Source of the DNA: Amyloporia xantha
Taxonomy: Eukaryota; Basidiomycota; Agaricomycetes; Polyporales; Adustoporiaceae
Reading direction: 5' to 3'
Assembly: GCA_036971615.1 (NCBI GenBank)
Contig: JAYKKR010000007.1
Location: forward strand, 1,364,001 to 1,428,000
Length of the DNA: 64,000 nt
Of the stretch, positions 36,900 through 50,265 are shown one piece after another; the stretch's first letter is position 1; each line of letters starts with the position of its first letter. Made by a program: the position numbers and the translations under genes. The notes under the pieces are model-generated. The model ran no database searches, was not told where the DNA came from, and saw only the letters and a list, made by a program, of their open reading frames with translations.

Positions 36900-37604
36900 A
36901 TGTCTGCTGCACGCGAATCCCAACCCGTCCAAGATACCTCAGGCTCTACAAATGTGCGGCTGATCGGAATAGTGCTGATGCTGTCCTGTCGAACCTTGAG
37001 CTAATTTCATCATTGTTTCATCGACATGCTGGTGGAATACAGAATGAATTAGAGCGCGACATCTCGTCTTCATCGTCTGCGCAAGTCACTGGCTCTGACA
37101 GGACAGATTCTGCCACTCAAAGTAAATGTACAGCTCTTCGCGCCTCCTTGAGTAGCTATTGAATTTTGTGTTCTGTGTAGCAACGTTGGAGTCGGAGCAA
37201 CCAGGCGGGCCTCGAGTCGTCGTGGTACAGCAACCGGAGCCTTCTTTCAAGGAGAAGGTAGTAGGTGAGTATTCCCCAACTTGGTGCAAGATTTATGCAT
37301 GTCTAATCCGTTTGTGGTAGGTCATGCGAAGGTGGGTGCTTGCTAGAAAATGTGCTGAGGTCTTTGAATCTAAACCCATTCCACCATGAAGGAGATCCGA
37401 GGGACCGTGAGCAACCCTAATCTTCTTTGTTGTATGTATACTGATATTTGCTGCTAGATGCTAGGCAAGGTAGATGGTCTACCTATCCGATCATGCGGCT
37501 TGGACACCCGCTGATTTCTTCTGTGCATCTAGCCCGATATGAAGCAGGATGGTGAGAAGATCCTCAAGGGCGAAGCCTCCTTCCCTCCTAAACAGACGGA
37601 GTAA
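36900..37604 (+). CDS. Small conserved protein encoded by mini-exons
   Basis: A protein of about 105 residues in seven exons. Exon 1 (36900-36953) gives MSAARESQPVQDTSGSTN. Exons 2 and 3 give a Ser/Thr-rich linker and VVVVQQPEPSFKEKVVG. Three tiny exons then follow: 37321-37331 (HAK), 37392-37406 (EIRGT) and 37458-37469 (MLGK). The last exon from 37533 encodes PDMKQDGEKILKGEASF. Joined, the C-terminus reads as the SFKEKVxGxAKxxRGTxLGKPxxKxxGExxLKGE pattern of a small uncharacterised family common in Agaricomycetes. The pattern is CsbD-like in its charge but not clearly that family. No signal peptide or membrane span; function unknown. Every junction has GT donors and AG acceptors and keeps frame. 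Confidence 0.75.
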
Positions 37605-37969
37605 TTGTTAGCAGTGGCGAATTGTACGTCAGCATAGCATGCGCGTCATGGGACTTTGGAATACGGTCCGGTGTAATACAACCAGAATCTGTGTAAAACA
37701 TATATCCTCTGGCCACTCTCCGTTGGAGGTCGTCTCTGCATTAGAGGACGGACGGTAGCGAAACTCGAGATATAATTTAGTGCGGGGGTAAGATCCGCTT
37801 GCAATACAATCAGCGCGTAACGTACACCGTGCACATCCTACTCTCTTCTGCGGCCTCTCTCCGTAGTACCTTACCTCGTCATCCATCGTGTATCTGTGAA
37901 CCACACAACGCTGCATGGGACCCTGGTATGCACGACACGCCTCGTCTAGCTGGTCTCCGCGAGAGGCGA
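37605..37969. other. Convergent intergenic region
   Basis: Lies between the stop codons of the mini-exon gene and the HPt gene. No exon seen. Confidence 0.5.
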
Positions 37970-38764
37970 TCACTCGCCGTCATCCTCCTCGGGGCCGCAG
38001 TGCTCCTCGTACCACTTCTTCAGCCAGGTTTCGGCGACGGCGTACTCAGCCTTGACGCGAGTGAGTAGGGGCCCGATCTTCTGGAGGGCGGCGGTGTCGG
38101 TGAGGTCTGTGCCGGTCTCCTCGTCGCGGAGCTGGCCGTAGTGCTGGATCTGCTCGCAGGAGGCTTGGACCTTGGCAACGCCGAGGGCGGCGGAGGAGCC
38201 CTTGAGGAAGTGGCCGAGGGAGGACAGGCGCGCGAGGTCTTTCTTTGAGCTGGGCATGCATGGCGAGGGGGTCAGCGAGTGGACAAGAGGGAGAGGAGAG
38301 CGGGATGGGACATACTACGCGTCGTCCATCTCGACAAACGTGGTGTTGGCTTGTGAGAAGTAGGCCCATGCCATGCCCTTTGAGAAGTCGTGTGTGTCGT
38401 CCTCGTCGAGATCGAGTATCTGGTGGAAGGTCTCGATGTCGATTGTGTCTGCGGGGTCAGTCTGGAGGACGGAGGCACACGATCGGAGGGGGTGGGTGCG
38501 GAGGTCAACAGGAGCGCGGCAGGGCGGAGGGGTGGGGAGGAGACGTACCTCTGCATCTTCTGAATCGGCGTTGGATGCGGGTGAGGGCGCGATTTCAGCG
38601 GCTGGAGTGGGATCGCGCGATGGAGGGACGGAGGGAAGGCGGGTGGCGGCCTCTTTGGGTGCGGGTTTAGAGACGGCGGCGGCCTTGTCGACTACGGGGG
38701 AGAGCGAGCGTGCTTTGATGATATCTTTCTGGACGATGTCGGCGGGGACACCAGCAGCAGGCAT
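37970..38764 (-). CDS. Histidine phosphotransfer (HPt) protein, Ypd1-like
   Basis: Phosphorelay intermediate that passes phosphate from hybrid histidine kinases to response regulators (the Sln1-Ypd1-Ssk1/Skn7 scheme of fungi). The ATG at 38764 begins a Pro/Ala/Ser-rich N-terminal arm of about 70 residues (MPAAGVPADIVQKD). The HPt helix bundle follows: DTIDIETFHQILDLDEDD, FSKGMAWAYFSQANTTF, then, after an intron, the phospho-accepting His in LSSLGHFLKGSSAALG. Three introns; the one entering DTID has its acceptor CCTCCAG before ACTGACC, which keeps frame. It ends HCGPEEDDGE at 37970. The long N-terminal arm is larger than in yeast Ypd1. Confidence 0.9.
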
Positions 38765-39128
38765 GGTGGAAGTGGGTGGATGAGGAAGAGCAGACGGAGG
38801 GAATCGAGGATGGTCGATAATCGTGGCCGAGCACGGCCGGCCCAGTTCAAGTGCAGGCGATGGGGCGTCCTCTCAGCCCTCTCCTCCTCTCCTCTCTCCG
38901 CTAGCTCTCTTCACTGGCCTCTCGCCACTGTTCTCGCTGTTCGCCCGTCTTATATTCACACTCGTATCCCCCGAATAAAATAACATACTCTCTCATACAT
39001 CCTCCTCAGTCCGCTGCTTAACTTATGCACTCATCGATGCACGAGATCTATCGGAGGGTGAATGAAAGCCCGCAATCTCGCTCTTCCCCGACGCCATTGC
39101 TATCCCCTGGGCCCTCAAGCTCTCCTCC

Positions 39129-40396
39129 ATGTCCGCAGACGAGCTCTCAGGTCATCAAGGCCACCTCTCCCCCGACCAGCAGCACGCATTCGCAGCCTTC
39201 AAGCAGATCGCCCAGGCCGCTGGTTTATATACTCCAGCCGAGCGCGGCTCTGCGTTCGCCTCCCATGACGAGCCTACCCTGCTGTAAGCATCACAGGCAC
39301 ACCGCACTGACGCACTCTCATCTCACGCGCGGCTAGACGCTTCCTCCGCGCTCGCCGCTTCGACCCACAGAAGGCCCTCAAACAGTTCCAGGACGCCGAG
39401 GCATGGCGCGCCCAGCACAACGTCAGCGCCCTCTATGCCACCTTTGATCCCGTAGAGTTCGAGACCGCGAAGCGCTTCTACCCCAGATGGACCGGTCGTC
39501 GCGACAAGGTAGGTCCCTGGTGCGTCCCCATTCTACACCGACCTGGAGCGTGTACACAACGGTGCTTCTGCAGACCGGCCGCCCGCTGTATGTATACCGC
39601 CTCGCGTCTCTCGCCCCCATCAAGCACGAGCTCGATGCCGTCCCGCCTGAGCGGCGGTACCAGCGAATGTGAGCGCCGTGCCCTCTACCTGCTTGTTCGC
39701 CCCCTCATGCCCATCCTGATGCAGAGTTGCTTTGTACGAGACCATGACGCGCTTCGTGCTCAAGCTCTGCTCGCACCTCCCCCACCCCAGCTCGCCAACT
39801 CCCATCTCGTCCGTCACCACCATCATTGACCTCGAGCACGTGTCCCTCGGCGCCATTTGGGCCCTTCGCAGCCACCTCCAGGAGGCCTCCACCCTCGCCA
39901 CCGCCAACTACCCCGAAACACTCCACACTATTGCCGTCGTCAACTCTCCCGCCTTCTTCCCCACCGTCTGGGGCTGGGTCAAGGTGCGTCCTCCAGCGTC
40001 CTTCTGCGCTGCCCTCTTCATTCGTCACCTGTACAGGGCTGGTTCGACGAGGGCACCCGCCGCAAGGTTCATGTGCTCGGCAAGGATCCTGGACCTACCC
40101 TTTGCACCCTCATCGACGCTCAGAACTTGCCCAAGCCGTATGGCGGCCAATTGGACTGGACATTCGAGGACGAGCCTGCCCTCGACGACGACGCGAAGAA
40201 AGTCCTCGAAGAGATGCCCAAGGGGCCCCTCATCTTCGAAGACGGTCAAGTCAAGAAGCCGACAGTCTCATCATCTGCCCCCAGTGATGGTGAACAGAGT
40301 GCCCCCTCTAGCAAAGGCATTTTTGATTTCAATCTCAGTGGACTATGTGGACAAACTGGTTCATTGTTTTGCTATGTAATGTATCACGAGCTATAA
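39129..40396 (+). CDS. CRAL-TRIO (Sec14-like) lipid-binding protein
   Basis: Phosphatidylinositol/lipid transfer protein of the Sec14 type. The start MSADELSGHQGHLSPDQQ is at 39129. The CRAL-TRIO N-terminal helices include LLRFLRARRFDPQKALKQF. The lipid-binding domain follows: DKTGRPLYVYRLASL, TTIIDLEHVSLGAIW (cavity strand), HTIAVVNSPAFFPTVWGWVK (gate), and RKVHVLGKDPGPTLCTLIDA with LPKPYGGQLDW, the conserved end of the fold. Introns at about 39283-39336, 39509-39573, 39670-39724 and 39984-40036. A Ser/Pro tail ends at 40396; a terminal intron could change the last 25 residues. Length about 330 residues, normal for Sec14-like proteins. Confidence 0.9.
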
Positions 40397-40531
40397 TTAT
40401 TGCATTGGAGCAAGAATGAATGAAAAGGAACAATAATGATATTGAGTGATAAAAAGGTGAGGCTAGCAGTCACAACAGCACCGCAAGAAAACAACAACAA
40501 CGACAAAAAAGAAACGGGGTACATGTGTTCG

Positions 40532-43500
40532 TCATGGGAGATCGTCCTCGGGCTCGGCAGTCAATCCATCTTCATTCCATATTTCGAGGAACTGCGGTAG
40601 CAGGGCAGGGTGAATATATAGTATCGGGGCTTTAAAGAGGGACCTACCTTTGCTCGCTGCGTATCGATATCAACACTCGTCAACAGCGGCGCTGTGGCGA
40701 ACGGCATACGATCCCACAGGATCGGTCGCTCATGTCGTCGCATTGCAGGTTTGTCGCCCACAGCACTTTTCTTGCCGACTACCCACTTCGCACATTTGCT
40801 AAGCTCACAATTAGCACCACCCCTGTACATGGCACGTTCGCTTACTCTTCAGATATTCCGTACAACGCCTTCATGTACGCTTTCAGCAACACAATCATCC
40901 CTACGATCACTGACGTCCTCATTAGCGGAAGCCTATCTTCTATAGATGCTGCAGAATATCAATGAGCGCAAATCGTTAGCAGGTGTTGCACTGGACACAC
41001 CTTCCCTGGACTTAGGCGCCTGTAACGAAATGGACTTCAGAGCGCCTTCCTGAGAGCACGAATGAGTAATCAATTGCCCAGTGTCAGGGTATTGGAGACC
41101 CACTGTTGATTCTGCTTGCACATCACTCCGTCCGAACTCTAGCGGTGCTGGTGCGTGGAGCTGGGCGAGGAGATGAGAGGGCGAGAGCGTCTCTACCAAT
41201 TGCATGCCAGCCGTTGAAAGTACAGCCGTTAGATACTTCAACACCGTTAAGACTTCTTCCTGCGTCTTGTAATCGAATGCAGCAAAGTTCTCTGCCATAT
41301 ATCGGATAAAGTCGACATTGTCCTGTCCGATGTCAGGTTCTTCGTACTAGAAGAATGAAGAGCGCCAGCATCCTACCTGCGATGGCTTCGCATTTAGCTC
41401 TATGTCGAACACCTTCACCAAAGCTTTCAGAAAGTCTTGCCTAGTCGCCCGTTTCTCTCGAACGAGTGCGTACCACCGTTGCAGCAACGCAATCGGACCC
41501 GGAGACATACGATATCCTGTCCGGACAAAAATGTTTGTGAACGCGGAGTATGTAGTAGAGCATGTAAACACACCCTGAACTTGACCAGGAACAAGTGACT
41601 TTTGGTAATCGAACGATGTTTTTGCGCTCACGACATAGCGCGCGTTGAGGAGTGACGTGTGCTTACTGTGGAGAATGGTATGTAATGCACTGGCTCGGGC
41701 ACTGAAAGAATTGTTCGGGCTAGTCTCCAGTGCGACAATCACTGGGAAAGACTGAAAATAATGAGCGACAGTAGAACTCCTTCATGATACATGTTCATAC
41801 CTGTAGAGGATGAGCGAGACCTTGTTTGATCGTGAAACTAAGAATATCAACAGCAGCATTCTGGATTTGTACATTTTGAGACAATGCTGCCTTCAAAATC
41901 GGGTTCAAGTATCGTTGCACCACAGCAGAGCTGACTCTAAGAGGAAAAAATCAGCTTTTGTGATATTGTACTTACGGGCAGGACTGACCCGGAATCAGCG
42001 AATCCATCTGTGTTACCGACCAGCTCTTCCATATCGACATTGCCAACTGACGATTTGGATTTAGACTTCGCTGGAGATAATATATCAATACGGGAGCTAT
42101 CGTCGGTTTCATGCGGGAGATTCGACACACCCTTCTCCTTTGCAGAGTGCTTCGCCGCTTGTGAGACAAGAAAGTCTTGCAGAATTTTAAGCAGCCGACC
42201 ACATGCCTCCTCTTCAGCGGAGGCAAATACAGCATCCATAATGCCAGCTGATGCGTCCGCTGTCATGAGGGCAGGTTGGGCGCGGAAAAGGAACCCTGAA
42301 GATTGAACCATCAATCATCTAACTTGAATATCGCAGTCACCGGAGCATACCTAAACATTGCAAAATACGTCCCCTCAGGCCTGCATCATGATATTTATCA
42401 TACAAATTTAGAAGACTCTGGTAGACGTGCTCGACAACAGGACCCTGTAATGCTACGTCAGATACTTGGTAGTGAAGAAGGATGTGAAGAGAAGAACCTG
42501 GGTGATGGTGTCGATTTCAACTTTGAAATCTGGGTAAAGTTGTCGGTAGTAAATCAGTTGTCCTGTCTTCTGGTGCTTCAAGAGCCTTACCATCATGCTG
42601 GATTCTGATTTGATCGAATGTGCAATGTTCACAAAGTAAAGATACAATAAATAGCAGTATCGAAAGGGTCCTTTGCTCGGGGGTAGTCATCACATGCGAG
42701 GTGGATCTCCTGATCGCTTGTTGCAAGCGCACTAAGTAGCACATCGAGTAAGCAAAGAGAGTGAGAGATGGTCATCGTCCACTCACTATTGCAGGACTTC
42801 AACAAGGCAACCAGTCGCCCAAAGTCATGTGTGATGTGCTGAACAATAGCACACATGCATGCAACTGTTTCCTGTAGGCCCTACAATTGATAATGAGCCT
42901 TACGCTATTATGACCATGTCAAGTTCATGCGTACCAGGAGTCCTGATGCAGCCGAAGGCTTGATGATCATGGGCTGGAGAGCCAACTGCAACTCCAGGCC
43001 AAATTTGGCTGCTGTTTTGGGCATACAGGGGATCGTAGCCCGGAAGATGCGGAGGAGGTAGTCAGATATAAGCTGCTCCTCGGGCTATCATTATAAGATG
43101 ATTAGGTTTAGTTTATTCAAACCGTAGATTGTTCGCACCGAGGTCGCATTCTTGAGGTAAGGCAATAATGTTGAGGCATTAGCCCCAGATAGCACAGCCG
43201 GATATGCAGATGTGAAGAGGTGAATAGTTCGCACACAGTTCACAACAGTCTACCTGTATATTGGTTCAATGGACACAGAAAATATTCGAGGGGACGTACG
43301 AAGCCCGGGAGATCACTTGCGTCTACCAATCCGTCAATGAGCGTCTCGCAAATTTCCCCATACCGAACGTGCAAAATCGACATCTCGTTGTCTTCTTTGT
43401 CCATCGTGATCTGGTGTAGCATATCTTCCAGAGGAGACTGGCGATCCTTGAAATGGCTAGATACACCCATGATCACGGTCACTTTTGAGAGTAACTGAGC

Positions 43501-46500
43501 TTTATCGTCGGAAGCGGTCGAACTGCCCTTCCCTCTCTGCGCCTGCAACGCAGATCCTTGGAACCAAAGCTCCTCAATGGTCTTGATCGCTAGATCCTTG
43601 ACTGTATCGTCTTCATCGAGCATACGCAGTACGATCCGGGTACACATGTCGATACGACGAGTTCTATTCTCGGATGCGGCATAAAATGACTTCAGCAGCT
43701 TGATCACACGTTTTCGAACGCCCAAGCCAGTGTCCTGGAATATCTTATCAAAACCTTGACACATAGATCAAATAGAACAGTACGAACAGCAATACGTTCC
43801 GCAATTTTCGGGTAGTAATCAGCAGCAAATTCGGGCGAATCGATCATGTACTTCCCAATCAGTTCAACGGCCGCGTCGCGGACTGCTGAAGAACTATCTA
43901 GAAGGTGAGTCTCAATCGCTCTTCGCACGATGGGCTAGGCAAAAAAAGCGTGCATGAGGATTCCGGACGACATGAGATACTGCGAAAGCGACTTACCATA
44001 GAAAGAATGCTAGGATCACTGGTGACAATTTGGCCCAACGCCCTTAGTGCTTTCGTGCGCATGAAAACTGGAGGAGCGTCAAGAGCTTGCAGGACTATGT
44101 TAATGATTGGAGTGAATGAATTCCTGAAGCTTTGTATCATTCCAATCTCTTCGGACAGCCGATCGATGTGTGCCACTTCACCATGAGAACTCCTGGACAT
44201 AGGGTTCAATTATTTGTCAACAATATATATGAGAATGATGAGCTTACCCGATCTCAAATACGTCGGGAGCTGTGCCGTCCCAGATAGATCGGAGGGTTGC
44301 CTTTACCTCAGAGGCGAATAAAAGCACTTTGCTACCATCAACATTAGGATCGACTTCTTCCTGTGCCGATTCTGCTAGCATGCCGCCACATTGTTGAAGC
44401 GCAAAAGCCAAATCTTGTCCCCATATCACGGTCGTAAGCTCTCGAGCACTCTGCATAGGGATTTGAATGCATGCAAGTATATCATAACCGGTATACGCAC
44501 GTCATACGCATTGTCTTCGACAGACCGCTTGGAAAGATAGGACAGAAGGTCCTGGTATGCGGATACCAAGCTTCGGAGTTGTTTCACATTCGTCGACAAC
44601 ACAATCTGAAAACCGTTCATGAACATAGAAAGACGTGGCACTGAGAGTGAATACCTCATCGAGCGATCTCAAGCTCTTACTGTCATTACCGGTAAATTTC
44701 CGCGTCGTGGAGCGTAAGCGAGCTGCTATTACTCCTAAGTGGTCCAGGGCAATGGTTTTCATGGCGTTATTGTCATTCTGGTTCGAGGCCTTCACGTCGT
44801 CTAGTGATGATACCTGCGGCCCGGTAAAACCATCGGAACGAAGAGCTAAACGGCGGATTACACACCATGACTTTGCAGATGATACTAAGAAGGAGGCTAG
44901 CAGCCGGCCATTCCGGCCAGAAGAGCACAGCCAGCAAGTCCGAAATGAGGTTATCGAAAATCACACGATATTCTGCTTCATTGGCATTCTTAGTGTTCTT
45001 GGTTTTACCCGACCTGGACAGTGATGTGAGGCAGGTAGCAAAGGCAGACACGACACGACTAACCGCTGGGTAAGAAAAACGATGATCGTTTTGGCAGCCT
45101 TGGTGGCCGAATCCAATCCTGATGTGTACAGACGAACCTCCTAGAGAAATCATCGTTCGCTGTCCACCGAATACATTGATTGATGAGGACTCACTTCCAG
45201 GTCTCTCTCGTCGAGAATAGGAGTTTCTTGTCTCACCATGGACAAGTCTGGGCGATGTATAGCAAGGAACTGTTCTCGAACTTTCCCAAGGGCGCGAGCT
45301 TCGAGACGGACGTCATGGGCAGATGTTTGTACGAGTTGTAGAAGCAATGCAGATACAGTGCGGATAGACCGTCCATCACGGAGACTGCCAGTCGGTTAAT
45401 CACAAAACGCGCGGAATAGCTTAGGTTGGGGCAGACGAACCGAAACTGTCCTGCTTTCTGTTTGCCATCCGAGAGTTTGATCAGAGATGACAATATCTCC
45501 TCTATTATCCAACCTCGTTGCTCCTCGTGATTCGCAAATATCTACGTCCATGTCAAACTGGTTCAATTCTGAGATGGGTGATGGACTTACACTCCGAATT
45601 AGCGCGAGAGTATCTAGTCTCAGACCCCTCATGGCGCTGCTGCCCAGCGTATGCAGCACAGCACTGTCTTTTTTCGCTTTTCCTGCGCTTTCGCTCTCGC
45701 TCTCGACCACGAAGAATGGGCCTATGGCAATGTAGACAGCTTGGATGATGATAGCTTCAGACATGGCCATCGCATCAGCAGAAATCAAGTCATTTATGCG
45801 CGGTATGACTGAAGAGATCGCTTGAAAGATCTCAGCCAATTGCCGTCGATGACTACCGTCGCGGGAGGAAGGATGGATGATATACCGTAGAAGAAATGTC
45901 TGACACTGAACATCGATGGAAGCCTCCACAAACGCATAGACAGTCTTCGCCAGTTGGTTCTTTACAGTACTAAGACATGCCGTGATAAGCTCTTCAGAAT
46001 ACAGCTATGAATCAGATTAGATAGTTATAGAAGGACACCTATAGCTCCGACGTGCCTGTTTTGTGAGTCTGTCACTGCTAAGTAGAGCGATGCAACAATC
46101 TGCTGCCAGGACGCTGTCTCTTGCGATATCGAGGACTCGTGATAAGTTCTGCAAGTCTTCTTCGGTAGGTTCCTGCGCATTAGAGGTCGTAAAAACTCCA
46201 TCCACGAGCACGTTTTCGTCTCCAGAAGCATGCTCGTCGCCTGTCAACACAGGGCTTATGGACTGTCTGCCCTCACCTGGCACGCTCTTCTTGGTAGTCT
46301 TGCTACTCCTGTTCGGGTTCATCTTGGATTTCCTGGCATTGAGCTCGGTGAGAGCAACAGCACCAAATGGATCAAGATCCTCTCCGGCTTTGACACTGCG
46401 CTCGAGAATCTTGAGTATTCTAGCCAAAGAAACCATGTCAACTTCTGCCATCCTCCCTCTGGGTCGGGGCGTCTCGCAGGACCCTGCCCCTTCTCGAGAG

Positions 46501-48063
46501 GACAACCTAAGCCGCTTGCTGGGACGAGCAATTCGCGCAATAAGACTTGACAACTTCCTGATTATGTTGGGATGGAGAAGTGGACTCGAGCAGTCGACAG
46601 TATGTTGCGAGAAATCAGAGGGCAGGTCGTATACATGTGTGTCAGGAGATAGATTATCTTCCGCTTCGAAGATATCTTCCAATAACACCTCGAGTTTTTC
46701 AATAGGGGCTGGTAGAAAAACTGTCAGCTGCATAGCGATTGAGCAAAAAAAAATGAGCGACAGACCTCTGTCATCTCTTTCACCAGTTGCCCGTCTACTG
46801 GATGGTTTCGCACTACCATGCTTCTCCGGAATTTGACTCCATTGTGGTTGATCATCATCGCTAGATCCAAAACCTCCAAGATCATCGGTATCACGTGCTT
46901 TCCCCTTGCAAGGCTCGGAGCGATCATGCCTACGCGATTTAGGAGTGTGGTAAGACTTCGGCAAAGGAGGAACATCTACGTAGGGTTGCAGCTTCCTCTT
47001 GGGGGTCGGAGTGCCTTCAGGATTGAAAGGGGAAACATTCGGCGAGGTGACAGAATGCTTGATCGTTGAGCGGGAATTTGATCTCGAATCGTTTGCAGTG
47101 TGCCTCCGTTTCACAGAAGGAGACTCTACGTAGGAGACATCCTTACGCTTCCGCGGAGTCTGGAGGGTGGGACGTGAATTTCTTGGACTAGCAAATCCAA
47201 AAGCCAGTGGATCAGGACTCTCTTCCGCCTTATGAGAAGCTCTGACGCGACGAGGTGTCGATTGCACATGATCTCTGGTGTTCAGCGGCAGATCCACTTC
47301 TGCGGTATTCTCGTCGAGAAAGCCGTCGAAGAACCGCTTGGACTCCTCCGGTTTGTAAGCGACTCTCGTTGGGATTCGTACGGGTTCTTCCAGTGCATGG
47401 GCAAGTGAGGAAGACGAAATGCTAATGCCTGGTGGGGGCGGAGTCGGATAGGAAGTAGACGGCGACGAATGATGGAAAACGGACTGTGCAAATGGCACAC
47501 TTTGATAACTCGAAGGATGAGAATAGGATTGACCCCATGTATTAGATGAGTTATTATGGTAGGAATATGCGCTGAACCGAGGAGAGTAAGCAAAGACATG
47601 AGCTACGATGTCATTTAGTTATGCTCACAGGCCGTGCTCTCCGACATATCTAACCGCTTCGTTCCTTGCAGTTTCCCAGTAACCTCCATCATAGACAGGA
47701 GCGGAAGACGCTGCAAGGTGATTCAATTCGCCAGCGTATTCCGAAGGGAAGGTGAAGTGTGTCTGAGATGTAGCGGGGAAACTAAACGAAGGCTGTGCAT
47801 AAGAAGACGGGGTTGCGGAGATGGACAAGCTGCTCAGATGTCTCGCAACTGAAACAAGTACTGGAATTGAGTATATGCGCGTGAAAGAGAAATGTTCACC
47901 AACCATGCGTGGAAGGCGTTGCCGAAGCGAAGGGATACACGGTCAGTAATGTATGGGCGTCCTGAACCGAGTTCGTTGTAATTCTGCCCACAGGAGCTTG
48001 TGATGGGGAATAGGCCTGAGAATGCCCATTAGCTAGATGATGATTCCAGTTGCTTTTGTCCAT
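40532..48063 (-). CDS. SCC2: Cohesin loader Scc2/NIPBL (Mis4/Rad9 type)
   Basis: Large HEAT-repeat protein that, with Scc4, loads cohesin onto chromosomes. It begins [20 protein letters not shown] at 48063. A disordered N-terminus of several hundred residues follows (Ser/Pro-rich, [34 protein letters not shown]). The HEAT part is clear at 43.5-44.1 kb: [94 protein letters not shown] and [10 protein letters not shown], the best-conserved Scc2 stretch. The final exon reads [19 protein letters not shown], stop at 40532; the alternative frame ending at 40561 lacks this conserved end. More than 20 introns. A single MluI box (ACGCGT, 48101-48106) lies 38 bases upstream of the ATG. Confidence 0.9.
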
Positions 48064-48100
48064 GTTAGAAGGCAACTCGTATAAGTGGGCGCGACCATTA

Positions 48101-48106
48101 ACGCGT
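48101..48106. promoter_or_regulatory. MluI cell-cycle box upstream of SCC2
   Basis: One ACGCGT, 38 bases before the SCC2 ATG. This is the MBF-type G1/S site in yeasts. A single hexamer can occur by chance, so it is only suggestive. Confidence 0.4.
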
Positions 48107-49067
48107 CTTACGGCGGACGCAGCAGTCACGTCGTCACACGCCACACGTGACATGTGGCATGGAACGGCTCTGCCCACACTGCAAAGAAATCACTTGTGAT
48201 ATCGGCGCTGCTCCGCCCGCCCGGTTCCGATATGCAGGCCAATGCCCTTTGCTACTACTAGAACTCGAGGCTTGCTGAGGTTTTCTACATAAACCTGACT
48301 GTTTTTTGTCTCCATTTATTGTCCGCGAGGGCATCACCCTATGTAGACAGTAGGTACGGGATTAAACCTGACTGTTTATATCGGCCAAGGCCACCAAACA
48401 GCCTTAATGACACAATCATGCTGAGGCCTGTTTCAATAACCAAACAATTGTTTACTGAGTCTGTTCCTCATTGTCTAACTTGAAGATGCTCAGCATCCGG
48501 GCCAGCACAGACCTCACTGCGTGCGCCACGGTGACCGAAATGCGACAGTTTGGTCGAAAAGTGGCTTTCGGCTGGTAAGAGGCTGAAAATGGTCGAAGTC
48601 GATGAAAGGTCACATTTTCGTCCATGCAATTTCGGTCGTTTTATAGGACACTTTTGGCACTGTGCGCCTCACAGCGGTCTAAATTAGACCTCTGTTTGAG
48701 TCGTTTGATGGTCTCTTTAAGACCGTTAAAAGGCCTGAAATGGCAAAAATAGTCCATTTTACGTTCTACATTTCTCTTGAAAAATCTGAGAGTGATGTCA
48801 CACGATGTGCCCGTCGCTCTCCACGCGTAAGCACTGAAACCGACAAGGTGCTGAGAGCAGAGACCAGTCAAATAATTGGAAGCCGCCGCTCTCGGGCGGC
48901 GGTTTACGTAAACGACTTCCCTATCTTGGCTAGAGCTCATTACATAACTCAACCAAGGGGCGTGGAAAACAATTTCTATAAACTGGTTTTTGTCCAACGT
49001 ACCTGATTACGTAAATCCCCGCGAGTCCTTACAGACTCATAACCGATAGCAGAGCATATCGGAACCA
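48107..49067. other. Border between gene-rich DNA and repeats
   Basis: No supported gene. The 15-base motif TAAACCTGACTGTTT occurs twice (about 48291 and 48364). A short GC-rich hairpin (GCCGCCGCTCTCGGGCGGCGG) lies near 48883. Base composition falls to AT-rich to the right. Confidence 0.5.
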
Positions 49068-49416
49068 TTTCACAGGCGGTGAAAAAGGTAAGATAGGCAT
49101 GGAAAAATATTTACTTATGGAACCATTTCAAGCGAGTTGGAATTGTATGGAACGGTTATCATTTCAAAAGCTATGGTAGAATTGGAAAGTTAAAGTTTAA
49201 TGTACTAAATGAGGTTACATGGAATCACTGATCCATCGGTAAATGCTTCATTCCATTACTTTTAGATAACCTTATTTAGTATGTCAAACTTCAACTTTGT
49301 GAATCTCCAACAGGTTTTTAAAATAATGACATTTCACGCAATTTCAACTCACCTGAGATGCTTTGATAAGTAAACCCTTTCCCACACCTATCTTACCCTT
49401 TTCACTACCTGTGAAA
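49068..49416. mobile_element. Foldback (MITE-like) element, 349 bp
   Basis: Imperfect terminal inverted repeats of about 50 bp: the left end reads TTTCACAGGCGGTGAAAAAG and the right end, reversed, TTTCACAGGTAGTGAAAAGG. Inner segments (ACTAAATGAGGTTA versus ACTAAATAAGGTTA reversed) also pair, so the whole element can fold into one hairpin. No coding capacity. No clear target-site duplication seen. Confidence 0.75.
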
Positions 49417-50176
49417 CAGTGATTTCTTTGCAGTGCTACTTCCACTGGGGGCAAAATAGGATGTGCGACGGCGGAATACTGTCTGGACATACTCCGATGT
49501 GTTTAAATTTCAGGAGGATGTTCTGTACCCAAAATTGCTGTAGATTGTCGCAAATGAAAGTCGCATTTTTGGAGCTCCAAATATGGTACAGACCATTCTA
49601 TACACAGGCACATGAAGTTCCAATGAAATCCAGGTGGCGGAGCCTGCCATAGAATCACATGGTGCCATACGTTAGATAACTAGCTAGTAGCCCACATGGA
49701 AACCACTGATTTGGCAGATTTGTGTGTTTTGCGAGTCGTGCCAATGGATTCCAATGACAGCTTCTCTGGCGGCCGTTCTCCAGCTGTTTCCCAATGATAG
49801 GATCACTGGTGAGGTCAACCAACTCAAGGCGGCCGTGACCCGAGCTCGTCTAAGTTGGAGCATCAGAGAAAATCTCCCTTACTTATTAATTCTTATTAAC
49901 ACTTGTTGAGATAAAAGAGTAACATAAGTCACATAAGTGTCATAAGTACTTATTATTTTACCCACTTGCTAATCGCCTCTCAGATAAGCATCATAAGTGC
50001 ATAATGAGTATTCATGAGTACTTGCCAGTGATAAGAACTAAGTGAGAGGAAGGAAAAACAATGTTGCTTACCAAATGGTGAAAATCATCAATTAAAGAGT
50101 GTCTTTGTGCCATTAGCAATGACAGGTTGATAACAGAAGGTTGGAATAAAATTTCAAAAAATTAACATCTTCTGCT

Positions 50177-50265
50177 ACCACACAGGATTGAACCAGTGAC
50201 CTCTCAGGATTGACTGCCTTATAAGGCATAACCTGTAGCACTTTACCACTACACCACAAGTCCAG
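50177..50265 (-). other. tRNA-like sequence (SINE head or tRNA relic)
   Basis: On the minus strand a polymerase III A-box-like TGGTGTAGTGG (50246-50256) is followed about 55 bases later by a B-box GGTTCAATCC (50185-50194), with a T-arm-like stem around it. The acceptor stem does not close well, so this is more likely a tRNA-derived SINE head than a working tRNA. Confidence 0.55.
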
